From: Spongiivirga sp046524175
Lineage (GTDB): Bacteria; Bacteroidota; Bacteroidia; Flavobacteriales; Flavobacteriaceae
Direction: 5' to 3'
Length of the DNA stretch: 64,000 nt
Assembly: GCF_046524175.1 (NCBI RefSeq)
Contig: NZ_JBEFZF010000002.1
Coordinates: 744,001-808,000, forward strand
Below the pieces are notes generated by a model, which was not told where the DNA came from, searched no databases, and saw only the letters and a list, made by a program, of their open reading frames with translations. Below are positions 35,333-43,695 of this stretch, piece after piece. Positions within the stretch are counted from its first letter, which is position 1; each line of letters opens with the position of its first letter. Position numbers and translations under genes: made by a program.

Positions 35333-35851
35333 TTAAAACCAATCAAAAGAAAATAGTTCGCTGGCATTGCTGAATAAAATGTAGATAAAGAAGCCGGTAT
35401 AAATGGCGGCTACAATAAATTTTAGAAAAGTTCCTGTTAAGAAGCCAATAAACGAACCAAAAGCCGCTTTCATAGCGGTTTTCTCATCAGCCTTATTAAT
35501 TAATTCGCCAACTAATGCACCGACAAAGGGCCAAACTATAATGCCGAAAAAACCTAGAATAGGGAAAATAATGGCCACGATCAGTCCTAATGACGTACCG
35601 ATCATGCCTGCTTTACTACCACCAAATCGCCTAGTGCCGGCAATAGGAATCACGTAATCTAACACAAAAACCCCAATGGCAATTACAAAAGTAACACCTA
35701 AAAACCATGGGTCATTAGGTACGGCCGATGTTAAATGGAGCAGCAATAATCCTACCCAACTCAAAGGAGGCCCCGGTAATACAGGTAAAAAACTACCAAT
35801 TAACCCCAATATGATGAATAATAGTCCGAAAATGACTAAAAGTAAATCCAT
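35333..35851 (-). CDS. DUF456 family membrane protein
   Basis: 172 residues, strongly hydrophobic, with about four to five membrane helices. It carries the DUF456 pattern: an N-terminal LGLIGSFLPVLPGPPLSWVGL, a central TRRFGGSKAGMIGTSLGLIVA glycine-rich segment, and GPFVGALVGELINK-type C-terminal half (here WPFVGALVGELINK). Inner-membrane protein of unknown function. It is transcribed toward the cassette terminator, convergent with the response regulator, and starts 149 bases from the divergent blaI-type gene. Confidence 0.9.
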   Translation of the reverse strand: MDLLLVIFGLLFIILGLIGSFLPVLPGPPLSWVGLLLLHLTSAVPNDPWFLGVTFVIAIGVFVLDYVIPIAGTRRFGGSKAGMIGTSLGLIVAIIFPILGFFGIIVWPFVGALVGELINKADEKTAMKAAFGSFIGFLTGTFLKFIVAAIYTGFFIYILFSNASELFSFDWF

Positions 35852-35903
35852 AGTATGTATTTCTGCCTATTTGACGAGCAAGCTACAAAAGTGTTACAAA
35901 TTT

Positions 35904-35943
35904 TATAACTAAAAAATTAGTTTAAACTAATTTTTTAGTTATA
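35904..35943. promoter_or_regulatory. Double BlaI-type operator (40-bp perfect palindrome)
   Basis: The 40 bases from 35904 to 35943 form a perfect palindrome. It consists of two dyads of form AACTAA-N4-TTAGTT, at 35907-35922 and 35925-35940, with centres 18 bases apart. BlaI/MecI repressors bind tandem short dyads of the ACTA/TAGT kind, and a BlaI-family gene starts at 36000. Autoregulation of the blaI-M56 operon is therefore very likely, and the divergent DUF456 gene could also be touched. Confidence 0.8.
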
Positions 35944-35999
35944 TTCGTGAATTGATTATTCAAATGGTCGATTATTAAGGGCCTTTACAAAGCATATTT

Positions 36000-36368
36000 A
36001 TGAAAACACTTACCAAAGCAGAAGAGGAGATTATGCAAATACTTTGGCAGTTAAATGAAGCCAATGTTGCATCCATCGTTGAGCAATTTCCAAAACCTAG
36101 ACCTGCATATAATACCATTTCGACCATTGTACGAATATTAGAAGGTAAAGAAGTTGTCAGCCATAAAAAGGTGGGTAAGGGACATATTTATTTCCCTTTA
36201 ATATCTAAAGAAGAGTACAGCAATCAATCAATCAACAAACTAATGGATGGTTATTTTCAAGGTTCTTTTAAAAGTATGGTGTCTTTTTTTGTCAAGAAAA
36301 ATGACATCAGCGTAAAAGAGTTAGAGCATATTTTGAAGGAGTTAAACGATCAAAATAAGAAGCCATGA
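36000..36368 (+). CDS. BlaI/MecI/CopY family transcriptional repressor
   Basis: 122 residues with the family winged helix from the N-terminus (LTKAEEEIMQILWQLNEA, then PRPAYNTISTIVRILEGKEVVSHKKVGKGHIYFPL) and a C-terminal dimerisation helix region (about 75-122). It represses its own operon and is released when cleaved after signalling from an M56 protease. It overlaps the M56 gene by 4 bases. A double AACTAA-N4-TTAGTT operator lies 57 bases upstream. Confidence 0.95.
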   Translation: MKTLTKAEEEIMQILWQLNEANVASIVEQFPKPRPAYNTISTIVRILEGKEVVSHKKVGKGHIYFPLISKEEYSNQSINKLMDGYFQGSFKSMVSFFVKKNDISVKELEHILKELNDQNKKP

Positions 36369-38359
36369 TACAGTATATAATTGAAGTACTCGCCTTCCAA
36401 CTCTTGTTTTTAGTGGTGTATGATCTGTTTTTAAAAAAAGAGACTTTTTTTAATTGGAACCGTGTATATCTGGTAGGTACATCCTTGATATCGCTTGTAA
36501 TTCCTGTGATAGAATTTAGTGCCATATCAACTGCGATACCCGAGCAGTATACCTACGTTTTTCCGGTATTCGAGCCCTTAAACGAAGTGATTCTTACAAA
36601 TGATGCGCAAGGATTTAACTACCAATTTCAGTGGATGCATATTGTTTATCTAGGTATGTTGTTGAGCTTTGTTATTTTACTATTGAAGCTGTTTAAGATT
36701 CATAAGTTGGTTAGAAGAGGAAAAACAACCCGACTTGAAAACTACACCAAGGTACTGTTGACAAAGAGTAAACAGGCCTTTTCATTTTTTAGATTCATTT
36801 TTTTAGGTGATGCCATTACGACTACTGAAGCTAGTCAGATTATTGAGCACGAATTGGTACATGTAAAGCAAAAGCACAGTATCGATCTGTTGTATTTTGA
36901 AATACTTCGAGTTGTTTTTTGGTTCAACCCACTAGTATATGTTTATCAAAATCGCATGGCGGCGCTACATGAATTCATTGCCGATGCACATGCTGTTAAA
37001 GCGAATAAAAAGGCTTATGTAAATGAGTTGTTATCTCAGGCTTTCCAAACGCAACATATTTCATTTGTCAATCAATTTTTAAAACCTTCTTTGCTTACAA
37101 AGCGACTTAAAATGATTAGTCGCGAACAATCCAGGACGATTTTTAAGTTAAAGTATTTGTTTTTACTCCCTTTGGTTGGGGGAATGTTGATTTATAATTC
37201 GTGTGAGAAGTTAGATGATGGAAATAGCGTTATTGCTCTTAACGGTGACGATGAACTTATAGCTAGATTGGAAGCTGAGATTTTGCCTTATAAAGATGAT
37301 TTGGAGAAGGTGTTAGAATATAGAAGAGTTCCTTTTAAAGTGGATCCTTTAGATAAAGATTTGCGTGCTATTCTTACAAAAGAAGAACATTACAAGAGAG
37401 AAATCACTAAAGATATTATTTCTAATAGCGTAATTGAAAACCTGAAAGACAATAATGGGAAAAAAGAACGGAAGGCTATTAGATATAAACCTTATTCGAA
37501 GTATTTAGAGGAAGCAAATTCGCCAAGTGGAATTTTGAATAGACAGCTTACTCGACCTATAAATAAAATGACTCCTTTTGCGGTTGTCGATGAGGTTCCC
37601 ATATTTCCTGGTTGTGAAAATGCAGCTGATAAACGGGCTTGTTTTCAGGAAAAAATACAAGAGCACATACGTAAAAATTTTAGATACCCAGCAGAAGCCC
37701 AAGCGGCCAATATTCAAGGTCGGGTGTATACCAATTTTGTTATTGGTACCGACGGTGTCATCCGAAATTTAAGAATGCGAGGTCCAGATAAATTATTAGA
37801 ACTTGAAGTGTCACGTATGATTAATATATTGCCAAAAATGATACCAGGAAAGCATCAAGGACAATCTATTAATGTGCTATTTTCGATACCGGTAACATTT
37901 AAATTGAACGATGGCTCAACGTCTTCTACTGATAAAACCTCCTTATCCAATAATCAGCTAGCCAATTTAGAACGGATGAACGTTAAAGAAGCTATCGGCT
38001 TGCTTCAAGAAAAGGTGATTCCTTTTGCGGTAATTGAAGAGTCACCATTATTTCCGGGATGCGAAAACGCCGATGACCAAAAAGCGTGTTTTAGCCAAAA
38101 GATGCAAGAACACATTATGAAATATTTTGAATATTCAGAAAAATTGCAGCAAGAAGCTGTTGAAGGAAAAGTGTATGTCAATTTTTACATAAGCACAAAA
38201 GGAGAGATAGAAAACTTGAGGTTGAGAGGACCGGATGAGCGATTAGAGGAAGCGGTCAAAAAAATCATACATAAATTGCCGCAATTTGGCCCGGGCAGAC
38301 ATAAAGGGAAGTCAGTTCCGGTGTCATTTTCAATTCCGATAACATATAAATTACATTAA
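36365..38359 (+). CDS. BlaR1-like M56 metallopeptidase with two TonB C-terminal-like domains
   Basis: 664 residues. The N-terminal half is a membrane M56 domain with several helices (about 1-120 and 265-280) and the zinc motif HELVH (H162, E163, H166) followed by QKHSIDLLYFE. The C-terminal half holds two TonB_C-like domains, each opening with a FPGCEN motif and a second Cys in ACF (about 415-515 and 560-664). In the BlaI/BlaR logic the protease senses an envelope signal and inactivates the repressor. M56-TonB_C fusions are frequent in Bacteroidota; what the TonB_C-like sensor binds is unknown. It overlaps the repressor gene (4 bases) and the TPR gene (1 base). Confidence 0.92.
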   Translation: MIQYIIEVLAFQLLFLVVYDLFLKKETFFNWNRVYLVGTSLISLVIPVIEFSAISTAIPEQYTYVFPVFEPLNEVILTNDAQGFNYQFQWMHIVYLGMLLSFVILLLKLFKIHKLVRRGKTTRLENYTKVLLTKSKQAFSFFRFIFLGDAITTTEASQIIEHELVHVKQKHSIDLLYFEILRVVFWFNPLVYVYQNRMAALHEFIADAHAVKANKKAYVNELLSQAFQTQHISFVNQFLKPSLLTKRLKMISREQSRTIFKLKYLFLLPLVGGMLIYNSCEKLDDGNSVIALNGDDELIARLEAEILPYKDDLEKVLEYRRVPFKVDPLDKDLRAILTKEEHYKREITKDIISNSVIENLKDNNGKKERKAIRYKPYSKYLEEANSPSGILNRQLTRPINKMTPFAVVDEVPIFPGCENAADKRACFQEKIQEHIRKNFRYPAEAQAANIQGRVYTNFVIGTDGVIRNLRMRGPDKLLELEVSRMINILPKMIPGKHQGQSINVLFSIPVTFKLNDGSTSSTDKTSLSNNQLANLERMNVKEAIGLLQEKVIPFAVIEESPLFPGCENADDQKACFSQKMQEHIMKYFEYSEKLQQEAVEGKVYVNFYISTKGEIENLRLRGPDERLEEAVKKIIHKLPQFGPGRHKGKSVPVSFSIPITYKLH

Positions 38360-39486
38360 TGCGATATACTTTTTTATGGTTGCTTTTACTTTCAATGGGG
38401 ACAAAAGCGCAGCAATCATTTATACAAATAGGCGATAGCTTATATCAATTAGGCAACTATCGTAAGGCTATATCGTCTTATGAAAAAGTTAATTCGGCTA
38501 AAGCTGCATTTAAAATTGCTCGATCATATAACGCCATTGGTAATCACGACAAATCAATCGACGCGTATCAACAAGCAATAGAAAAAGACAGTAATTTGGT
38601 TATCGCTAAATACGAACTGGCTAAATTGTTCGTCAAAAAAAGAAGGAATCAAGAGGCACGTCCTATTTTCGAAAATTTAATGGATAACGATTCATTGAAT
38701 CCGAATTATTCCTATTACTTAGGATTGTTAACCAAAGAAGATTCGTTGAGTATTATCCACTTTAAACGAAGTTATCAGTTAGACGCAACACATTTAAAAA
38801 GTATTTATCGTATTAGTCGACATTTTTTAGTAAATGAAGACAGAGATTCTTTGTTTCACTATAGTAATATTGGCCTAAAAGAAGATCCTAATAATGTTGA
38901 TTTAATCAATTTACAATCGCAATATTTGTTCAATCGTGGTTGGCACGAACAGGTGCAACCCATGTTAGAAAAGTTAATGACATTGGGTCAAAGATCAGAA
39001 ACCATTCGTAAGCGTCTAGCGATTACCTATTTTAAAAATGACCTTTTAGAAAAATCCCTGGAACTGTTTTTAGAATTAATTGATGATAATCCTAAAGAAG
39101 CAGGTTACCATACCTATGTTGGTACTATTTACCGCAAAATGCAAAAATATGAGGAGGCTATCCCGTATTTCGAAACAGCATTGAACATTAAAAATCCGTC
39201 AATAAAATCCGATTATTTAACATTAGCCCTGATTCATATTGATTTGGGTGATGAAGTAAAGGCGACTCAGTTTATGGATAAGGCTTTTAGGGAAAAACCT
39301 TATAATATGTTTTCGGATTTCTCTTCGGTAAGGATCATCGAAAATCGATTCAAGGATCCATCGGTTAAGCTGAATTTCTTTTTAAAATTTAAGAAACGAT
39401 ATCCTGAAGCTCCAGAAAGGATAGGTGAATGGGTAAAGAGTAAAATTACCGATCTAAAGGGACAAATTCATATGGGTAAAGGCTAA
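38359..39486 (+). CDS. Tetratricopeptide repeat protein, exported
   Basis: 375 residues with a signal peptide (ends near T-K-A-Q) and TPR helices through most of the protein (GNYRKAISSYEKVNSAKAAFKIARSYNAIG, MQKYEEAIPYFETALNI). Periplasmic scaffold. Its start codon overlaps the stop of the M56 gene (TAATG), so it belongs to the blaI operon and may interact with the M56 sensor. No catalytic motif is visible. Confidence 0.88.
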   Translation: MRYTFLWLLLLSMGTKAQQSFIQIGDSLYQLGNYRKAISSYEKVNSAKAAFKIARSYNAIGNHDKSIDAYQQAIEKDSNLVIAKYELAKLFVKKRRNQEARPIFENLMDNDSLNPNYSYYLGLLTKEDSLSIIHFKRSYQLDATHLKSIYRISRHFLVNEDRDSLFHYSNIGLKEDPNNVDLINLQSQYLFNRGWHEQVQPMLEKLMTLGQRSETIRKRLAITYFKNDLLEKSLELFLELIDDNPKEAGYHTYVGTIYRKMQKYEEAIPYFETALNIKNPSIKSDYLTLALIHIDLGDEVKATQFMDKAFREKPYNMFSDFSSVRIIENRFKDPSVKLNFFLKFKKRYPEAPERIGEWVKSKITDLKGQIHMGKG

Positions 39487-39513
39487 AAGCCATAAAAATC
39501 GTACATTTCGTTT

Positions 39514-40002
39514 ATGCAAATAGGTATTCGGTACGGTTTAATACTACTATTTTTTGTCAGCTTTACTTTTTCTTGTGACTTAATTAAAGGTAAAGACAAA
39601 GCTACTAATGAAGCAGTCGAACAAGAGTTACAAGAAATTAACTGGAACACAGTTGATGAGTTGCCCTCTTTTCCAAAATGCGCAGACTTAACCGGAATTG
39701 CTGCAAAAACGTGCTTTGAAAATGTGCTTACCCAAAATATGCACAAAAAGTTAAGCTCGGCTGCATTCGAAGTTTCAAAAGCAATTAACGATACTGTTTT
39801 TATTGATTTAATTATCGATTCTCAGGGTAAGGTTACATTAGAAAAAGTGGATCAATCAGCTTTGGTGTTATCTCAATTACCGCAATTGGATAGTCTTGTT
39901 TTAAATGCCGTTAATGATTTACCCAAAGCGCTGCCTGCACACAAACGGGGTATTCCGGTAAGCACTAAATATGTACTTCCGGTACATATAAAAATTGAAT
40001 AA
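39514..40002 (+). CDS. Lipoprotein with diverged TonB C-terminal-like domain
   Basis: 162 residues. A lipoprotein signal with lipobox F-S-C near residue 21 is followed by a domain related to the C-terminal units of the M56 protein: VDELPSFPKCADLTG, then KTCFENVLTQNMHKKL and a strand-rich end with GIPVSTKYVLPVHIKI. The first motif reads FPKC instead of FPGC, and the YP and glycine signature residues are lost. It follows the TPR gene by 27 bases and is probably part of the same operon. Function unknown. Confidence 0.75.
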   Translation: MQIGIRYGLILLFFVSFTFSCDLIKGKDKATNEAVEQELQEINWNTVDELPSFPKCADLTGIAAKTCFENVLTQNMHKKLSSAAFEVSKAINDTVFIDLIIDSQGKVTLEKVDQSALVLSQLPQLDSLVLNAVNDLPKALPAHKRGIPVSTKYVLPVHIKIE

Positions 40003-40079
40003 GTGTTGTTTTAAATTCATTCTTCACTATTGGGATATCTAAAATCTTATTTACTTAGTTTTGTTTAAAATAAAATCTG

Positions 40080-40634
40080 TTGGATAAAGAACGCATCATT
40101 TTAGGTATTGACCCTGGGACAACGATTATGGGCTTCGGACTTATTAGAGTGGTCAATAAAAAAATGCATTTCATTCAGCTAAATGAGCTTCATCTTTCAA
40201 AATACAGCGATCATTATTTAAAACTAAAACTCATTTTTGAACGCACCATTGAGCTGATCGACACTTACAATCCTGATGAAATAGCCATTGAAGCACCTTT
40301 TTTTGGTAAGAACGTACAGTCCATGTTAAAGTTAGGACGTGCGCAGGGAGTGGCAATGGCAGCCGGACTTTCAAGAGAAATTCCTATTACAGAATACCTT
40401 CCTAAAAAAATTAAAATGGCAATTACCGGTAATGGTAATGCCAGCAAAGAACAGGTAGCTAAAATGCTTCAAAGTATGTTAGGGATTAAAACACTGCCTA
40501 AAAACTTAGATGCAACTGATGGTCTTGCCGCAGCCGTATGCCATTTTTATAATAGTGGAAGGGTTAATGTAGGAAAAACCTATACCGGTTGGGAAGCGTT
40601 TGTAAAACAAAATGAAAAGAGAGTGAAAAAGTAG
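40080..40634 (+). CDS. ruvC: Holliday junction endonuclease RuvC
   Basis: 184 residues starting at a TTG at 40080; the start is fixed by ERIILGIDPGTTIMGFG, whose Asp (D10) is the first catalytic acid. The others follow in IAIEAPFFGKN (Glu) and near LDATDGLAAAVCH (Asp pair). Length and motifs are normal for RuvC. It cuts Holliday junctions with RuvAB during recombination repair. It precedes mutS by 155 bases. Confidence 0.95.
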   Translation: MDKERIILGIDPGTTIMGFGLIRVVNKKMHFIQLNELHLSKYSDHYLKLKLIFERTIELIDTYNPDEIAIEAPFFGKNVQSMLKLGRAQGVAMAAGLSREIPITEYLPKKIKMAITGNGNASKEQVAKMLQSMLGIKTLPKNLDATDGLAAAVCHFYNSGRVNVGKTYTGWEAFVKQNEKRVKK

Positions 40635-40789
40635 GTTTGCAGCCTCAAGTTTCAACTAGCAATCTACAGTCAATCTTATGCTACGTACTTAATATAACGA
40701 GTACATTTAATGGTGAAAACTCTGCATAACTTCCTTTTAAAAAACATGAAATAAATAGTACATTCGTTTTACATCAAAAACTAAGGTAA

Positions 40790-43402
40790 TTGGCAACTAA
40801 AAGTAAGAAGGTAACTCCTTTAATGCAGCAATACAACACCATCAAGGCGAAATATCCTGATGCAATGTTGTTGTTTCGGGTGGGAGATTTTTATGAGACT
40901 TTTGGTGAGGATGCTGTGAAGGCTGCCAACATCTTGGGTATTGTTCTTACCAACCGAAATAACGGAGGCGAACGTACGGAATTAGCCGGGTTTCCGCATC
41001 ACTCTTTAAATACGTATTTGCCAAAGTTGGTGAAGGCTGGTCAACGTGTAGCCATTTGTGACCAGCTAGAAGATCCGAAACAAACAAAGAAGATTGTAAA
41101 ACGCGGTGTTACTGAATTAGTAACTCCTGGTGTAGCATTAAATGATGAGGTGCTGCAGGCCAAGAACAACAACTTTTTATGTGCAGTTCATTTTGGTAAA
41201 AAACAGATCGGAATTGCATTTCTGGATGTTTCCACAGGAGAGTTTTTAACAGCTCAGGGACAAGCAGAATATATCGATAAGCTATTGCAGAATTTTACGC
41301 CGAGTGAAGTGCTTGTTTCTAAAAAACAAAAACTGGATTTTAATGAAGTTTTTGGGAAGGACCATCATACTTTTTTTCTGGAAGACTGGGTATATCAAAC
41401 GGACTATGCAAACGAAACTTTAAATACCCATTTCAATACAAAAACGCTTAAGGGCTTTGGTATTGATCACATATTAGAAGGGATTATAGCTTCTGGTGCT
41501 GCCTTGCATTATCTGTCAGAAACCCAACATAATAAACTGCAACATATTACTTCCATTAGCCGAATTGCTGAAGATGAATATGTATGGATGGACCGTTTCA
41601 CTATTCGTAACTTGGAGTTGTATAATCCCAATGCGACCAATGCTGTTACATTGTTAAGTGTAATCGATAAAACCATCTCTGCAATGGGAGGGCGTCTATT
41701 AAAACGTTGGCTTGCGTTACCATTAAAGAATGCTCAAAAAATACGATCACGTCATGAAGTCGTTCAATATTTAAAGAATGAAAACGCGTTATTGTTAAAG
41801 TTTCAGCATCAAATAAAACAAATTGGTGATATCGAAAGACTTATTTCGAAGGTGGCAACGACTAAAGTGAGTCCCCGAGAAGTAATTCAACTTAAAAACA
41901 GTTTAGAAGCGATTGTTCCAATCAAGCAATTAGCTGCTAATGCAGAAAATCAATCATTAAAGATTATTGGAGAAAAAATTCAAGCCTGCGATTCACTTCG
42001 ATCAAAAATCAAAGAAACTTTAAGTGAAGATGCACCAGTTAGTATTTTAAAAGGAAGTACGATCGCCGACGGTTTTTCAAATGAACTTGACGAGCTTCGC
42101 GGATTGGCATTCTCAGGAAAAGATTATTTGGATAAAATGCTAGCTCGTGAGAGCGAAGCCACAGGGATACCATCACTCAAAATTGCATCGAATAACGTTT
42201 TTGGATACTATATTGAAGTCCGGAATACACATAAAGACAAAGTACCCGAAGGGTGGATCAGGAAGCAAACTTTGGTGAATGCTGAACGTTATATTACCGA
42301 AGAGTTAAAAGAATATGAAGCAAAGATTCTAGGCGCAGAAGAGAAAATACTGGTTCTTGAACAACAGTATTTTAACGAGCTTGTTAACTGGATGCACGAG
42401 TTTATTCAGCCGGTACAACAAAATGCCGCTTTGATCGGTCAACTAGATTGTTTGTGTGGTTTTGCACAACTGGCGGTAGAAAGTAATTATATATATCCTA
42501 CTATTGATGAGTCGTTTGAGTTAGACATTAAAAATGGTCGTCATCCTGTTATTGAAAAACAGCTTCCGCCTGGTGAGGCTTATATCGCAAATGATGTTTT
42601 TCTAGATAGGGAAACGCAACAAATCATTATGATTACCGGGCCTAATATGTCGGGTAAATCTGCGATTTTAAGACAAACAGCGTTGATCGTTCTGCTTGCT
42701 CAAATCGGAAGTTTTGTTCCTGCTGATAGTGTTAAAATGGGATTGGTAGATAAGATTTTTACGCGAGTAGGTGCTAGCGATAATATTTCGATGGGCGAAT
42801 CGACCTTCATGGTTGAAATGAACGAAACTGCGAGCATTTTAAATAATATTTCTGAACGCAGCCTTGTGTTATTAGATGAAATAGGGAGAGGTACCAGCAC
42901 CTATGATGGTATTTCGATCGCTTGGGCAATAAGCGAATATTTGCATGAGCATCCTGCCAAAGCAAAGACCTTGTTTGCCACACATTATCATGAACTTAAT
43001 GAGATGAAAGATTCGTTCGGTCGGATAAAGAACTATAACGTATCGGTTAAAGAGTTAAAAGATAATGTACTGTTTTTACGAAAACTCGTTGCCGGTGGTA
43101 GCGAACACAGCTTTGGTATTCATGTAGCTAAAATGGCAGGAATGCCACAACAAGTGCTAAACCGTGCGAACAAGATTCTCAAAAAATTAGAAAAATCACA
43201 TTCCTCTGAAGAATTAACCGATAAGGTGAAGAAGCTTTCTGATAATGAAATGCAACTAAGCTTTTTCCAATTAGATGATCCGCTGCTAGAAGAAATAAAA
43301 GACGAGATATTGACTACCGATATCGATACACTTACTCCGGTAGAAGCATTGATGAAATTAAATGAGATTAAAAGAATGTTGGTAAAAAAGAAAAAGGCTT
43401 AA
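40790..43402 (+). CDS. mutS: DNA mismatch repair protein MutS
   Basis: 870 residues with a TTG start at 40790 that gives the expected N-terminus (KKVTPLMQQYNTIKAKYPDA). The mismatch-binding motif VGDFYETFGEDA is at about residues 29-40 (Phe and Glu present). The ATPase domain has Walker A GPNMSGKS (617-624), Walker B LVLLDEIGRG and the HYHEL motif. It recognises mismatches and recruits MutL. TACATTCG upstream resembles a weak -7 box. Confidence 0.97.
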   Translation: MATKSKKVTPLMQQYNTIKAKYPDAMLLFRVGDFYETFGEDAVKAANILGIVLTNRNNGGERTELAGFPHHSLNTYLPKLVKAGQRVAICDQLEDPKQTKKIVKRGVTELVTPGVALNDEVLQAKNNNFLCAVHFGKKQIGIAFLDVSTGEFLTAQGQAEYIDKLLQNFTPSEVLVSKKQKLDFNEVFGKDHHTFFLEDWVYQTDYANETLNTHFNTKTLKGFGIDHILEGIIASGAALHYLSETQHNKLQHITSISRIAEDEYVWMDRFTIRNLELYNPNATNAVTLLSVIDKTISAMGGRLLKRWLALPLKNAQKIRSRHEVVQYLKNENALLLKFQHQIKQIGDIERLISKVATTKVSPREVIQLKNSLEAIVPIKQLAANAENQSLKIIGEKIQACDSLRSKIKETLSEDAPVSILKGSTIADGFSNELDELRGLAFSGKDYLDKMLARESEATGIPSLKIASNNVFGYYIEVRNTHKDKVPEGWIRKQTLVNAERYITEELKEYEAKILGAEEKILVLEQQYFNELVNWMHEFIQPVQQNAALIGQLDCLCGFAQLAVESNYIYPTIDESFELDIKNGRHPVIEKQLPPGEAYIANDVFLDRETQQIIMITGPNMSGKSAILRQTALIVLLAQIGSFVPADSVKMGLVDKIFTRVGASDNISMGESTFMVEMNETASILNNISERSLVLLDEIGRGTSTYDGISIAWAISEYLHEHPAKAKTLFATHYHELNEMKDSFGRIKNYNVSVKELKDNVLFLRKLVAGGSEHSFGIHVAKMAGMPQQVLNRANKILKKLEKSHSSEELTDKVKKLSDNEMQLSFFQLDDPLLEEIKDEILTTDIDTLTPVEALMKLNEIKRMLVKKKKA

Positions 43403-43695
43403 TTCTTTATTTATTAAACGCTGTTTTTAATCAAAGCGCACCCCAACCACGTCAATAATTAGAGTGCATATCATTAGCAGAACACCCATTACACTACTAT
43501 TTATTTGAAGATTGTTTTTTAGTTGCCTTTATGCCAAATTTGATGAAAACCCCATTATTTGCGAGTTGACGACCTATTGATTTTTCCATTTTAAGTCTCA
43601 ATATTCCTGTTCACACTTATTTTTTATGTAAGCGCGAGGATGCTTAGTTCATTTGTGTCATTGAAATTTTAAAACAAAATAAAAGATACATTAAA
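43403..43695. other. Intergenic region between mutS and the spondin lipoprotein gene
   Basis: 293 bases without an open frame of note. No strong terminator hairpin was found after mutS. An unassigned promoter for the next gene must lie here. Confidence 0.5.
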
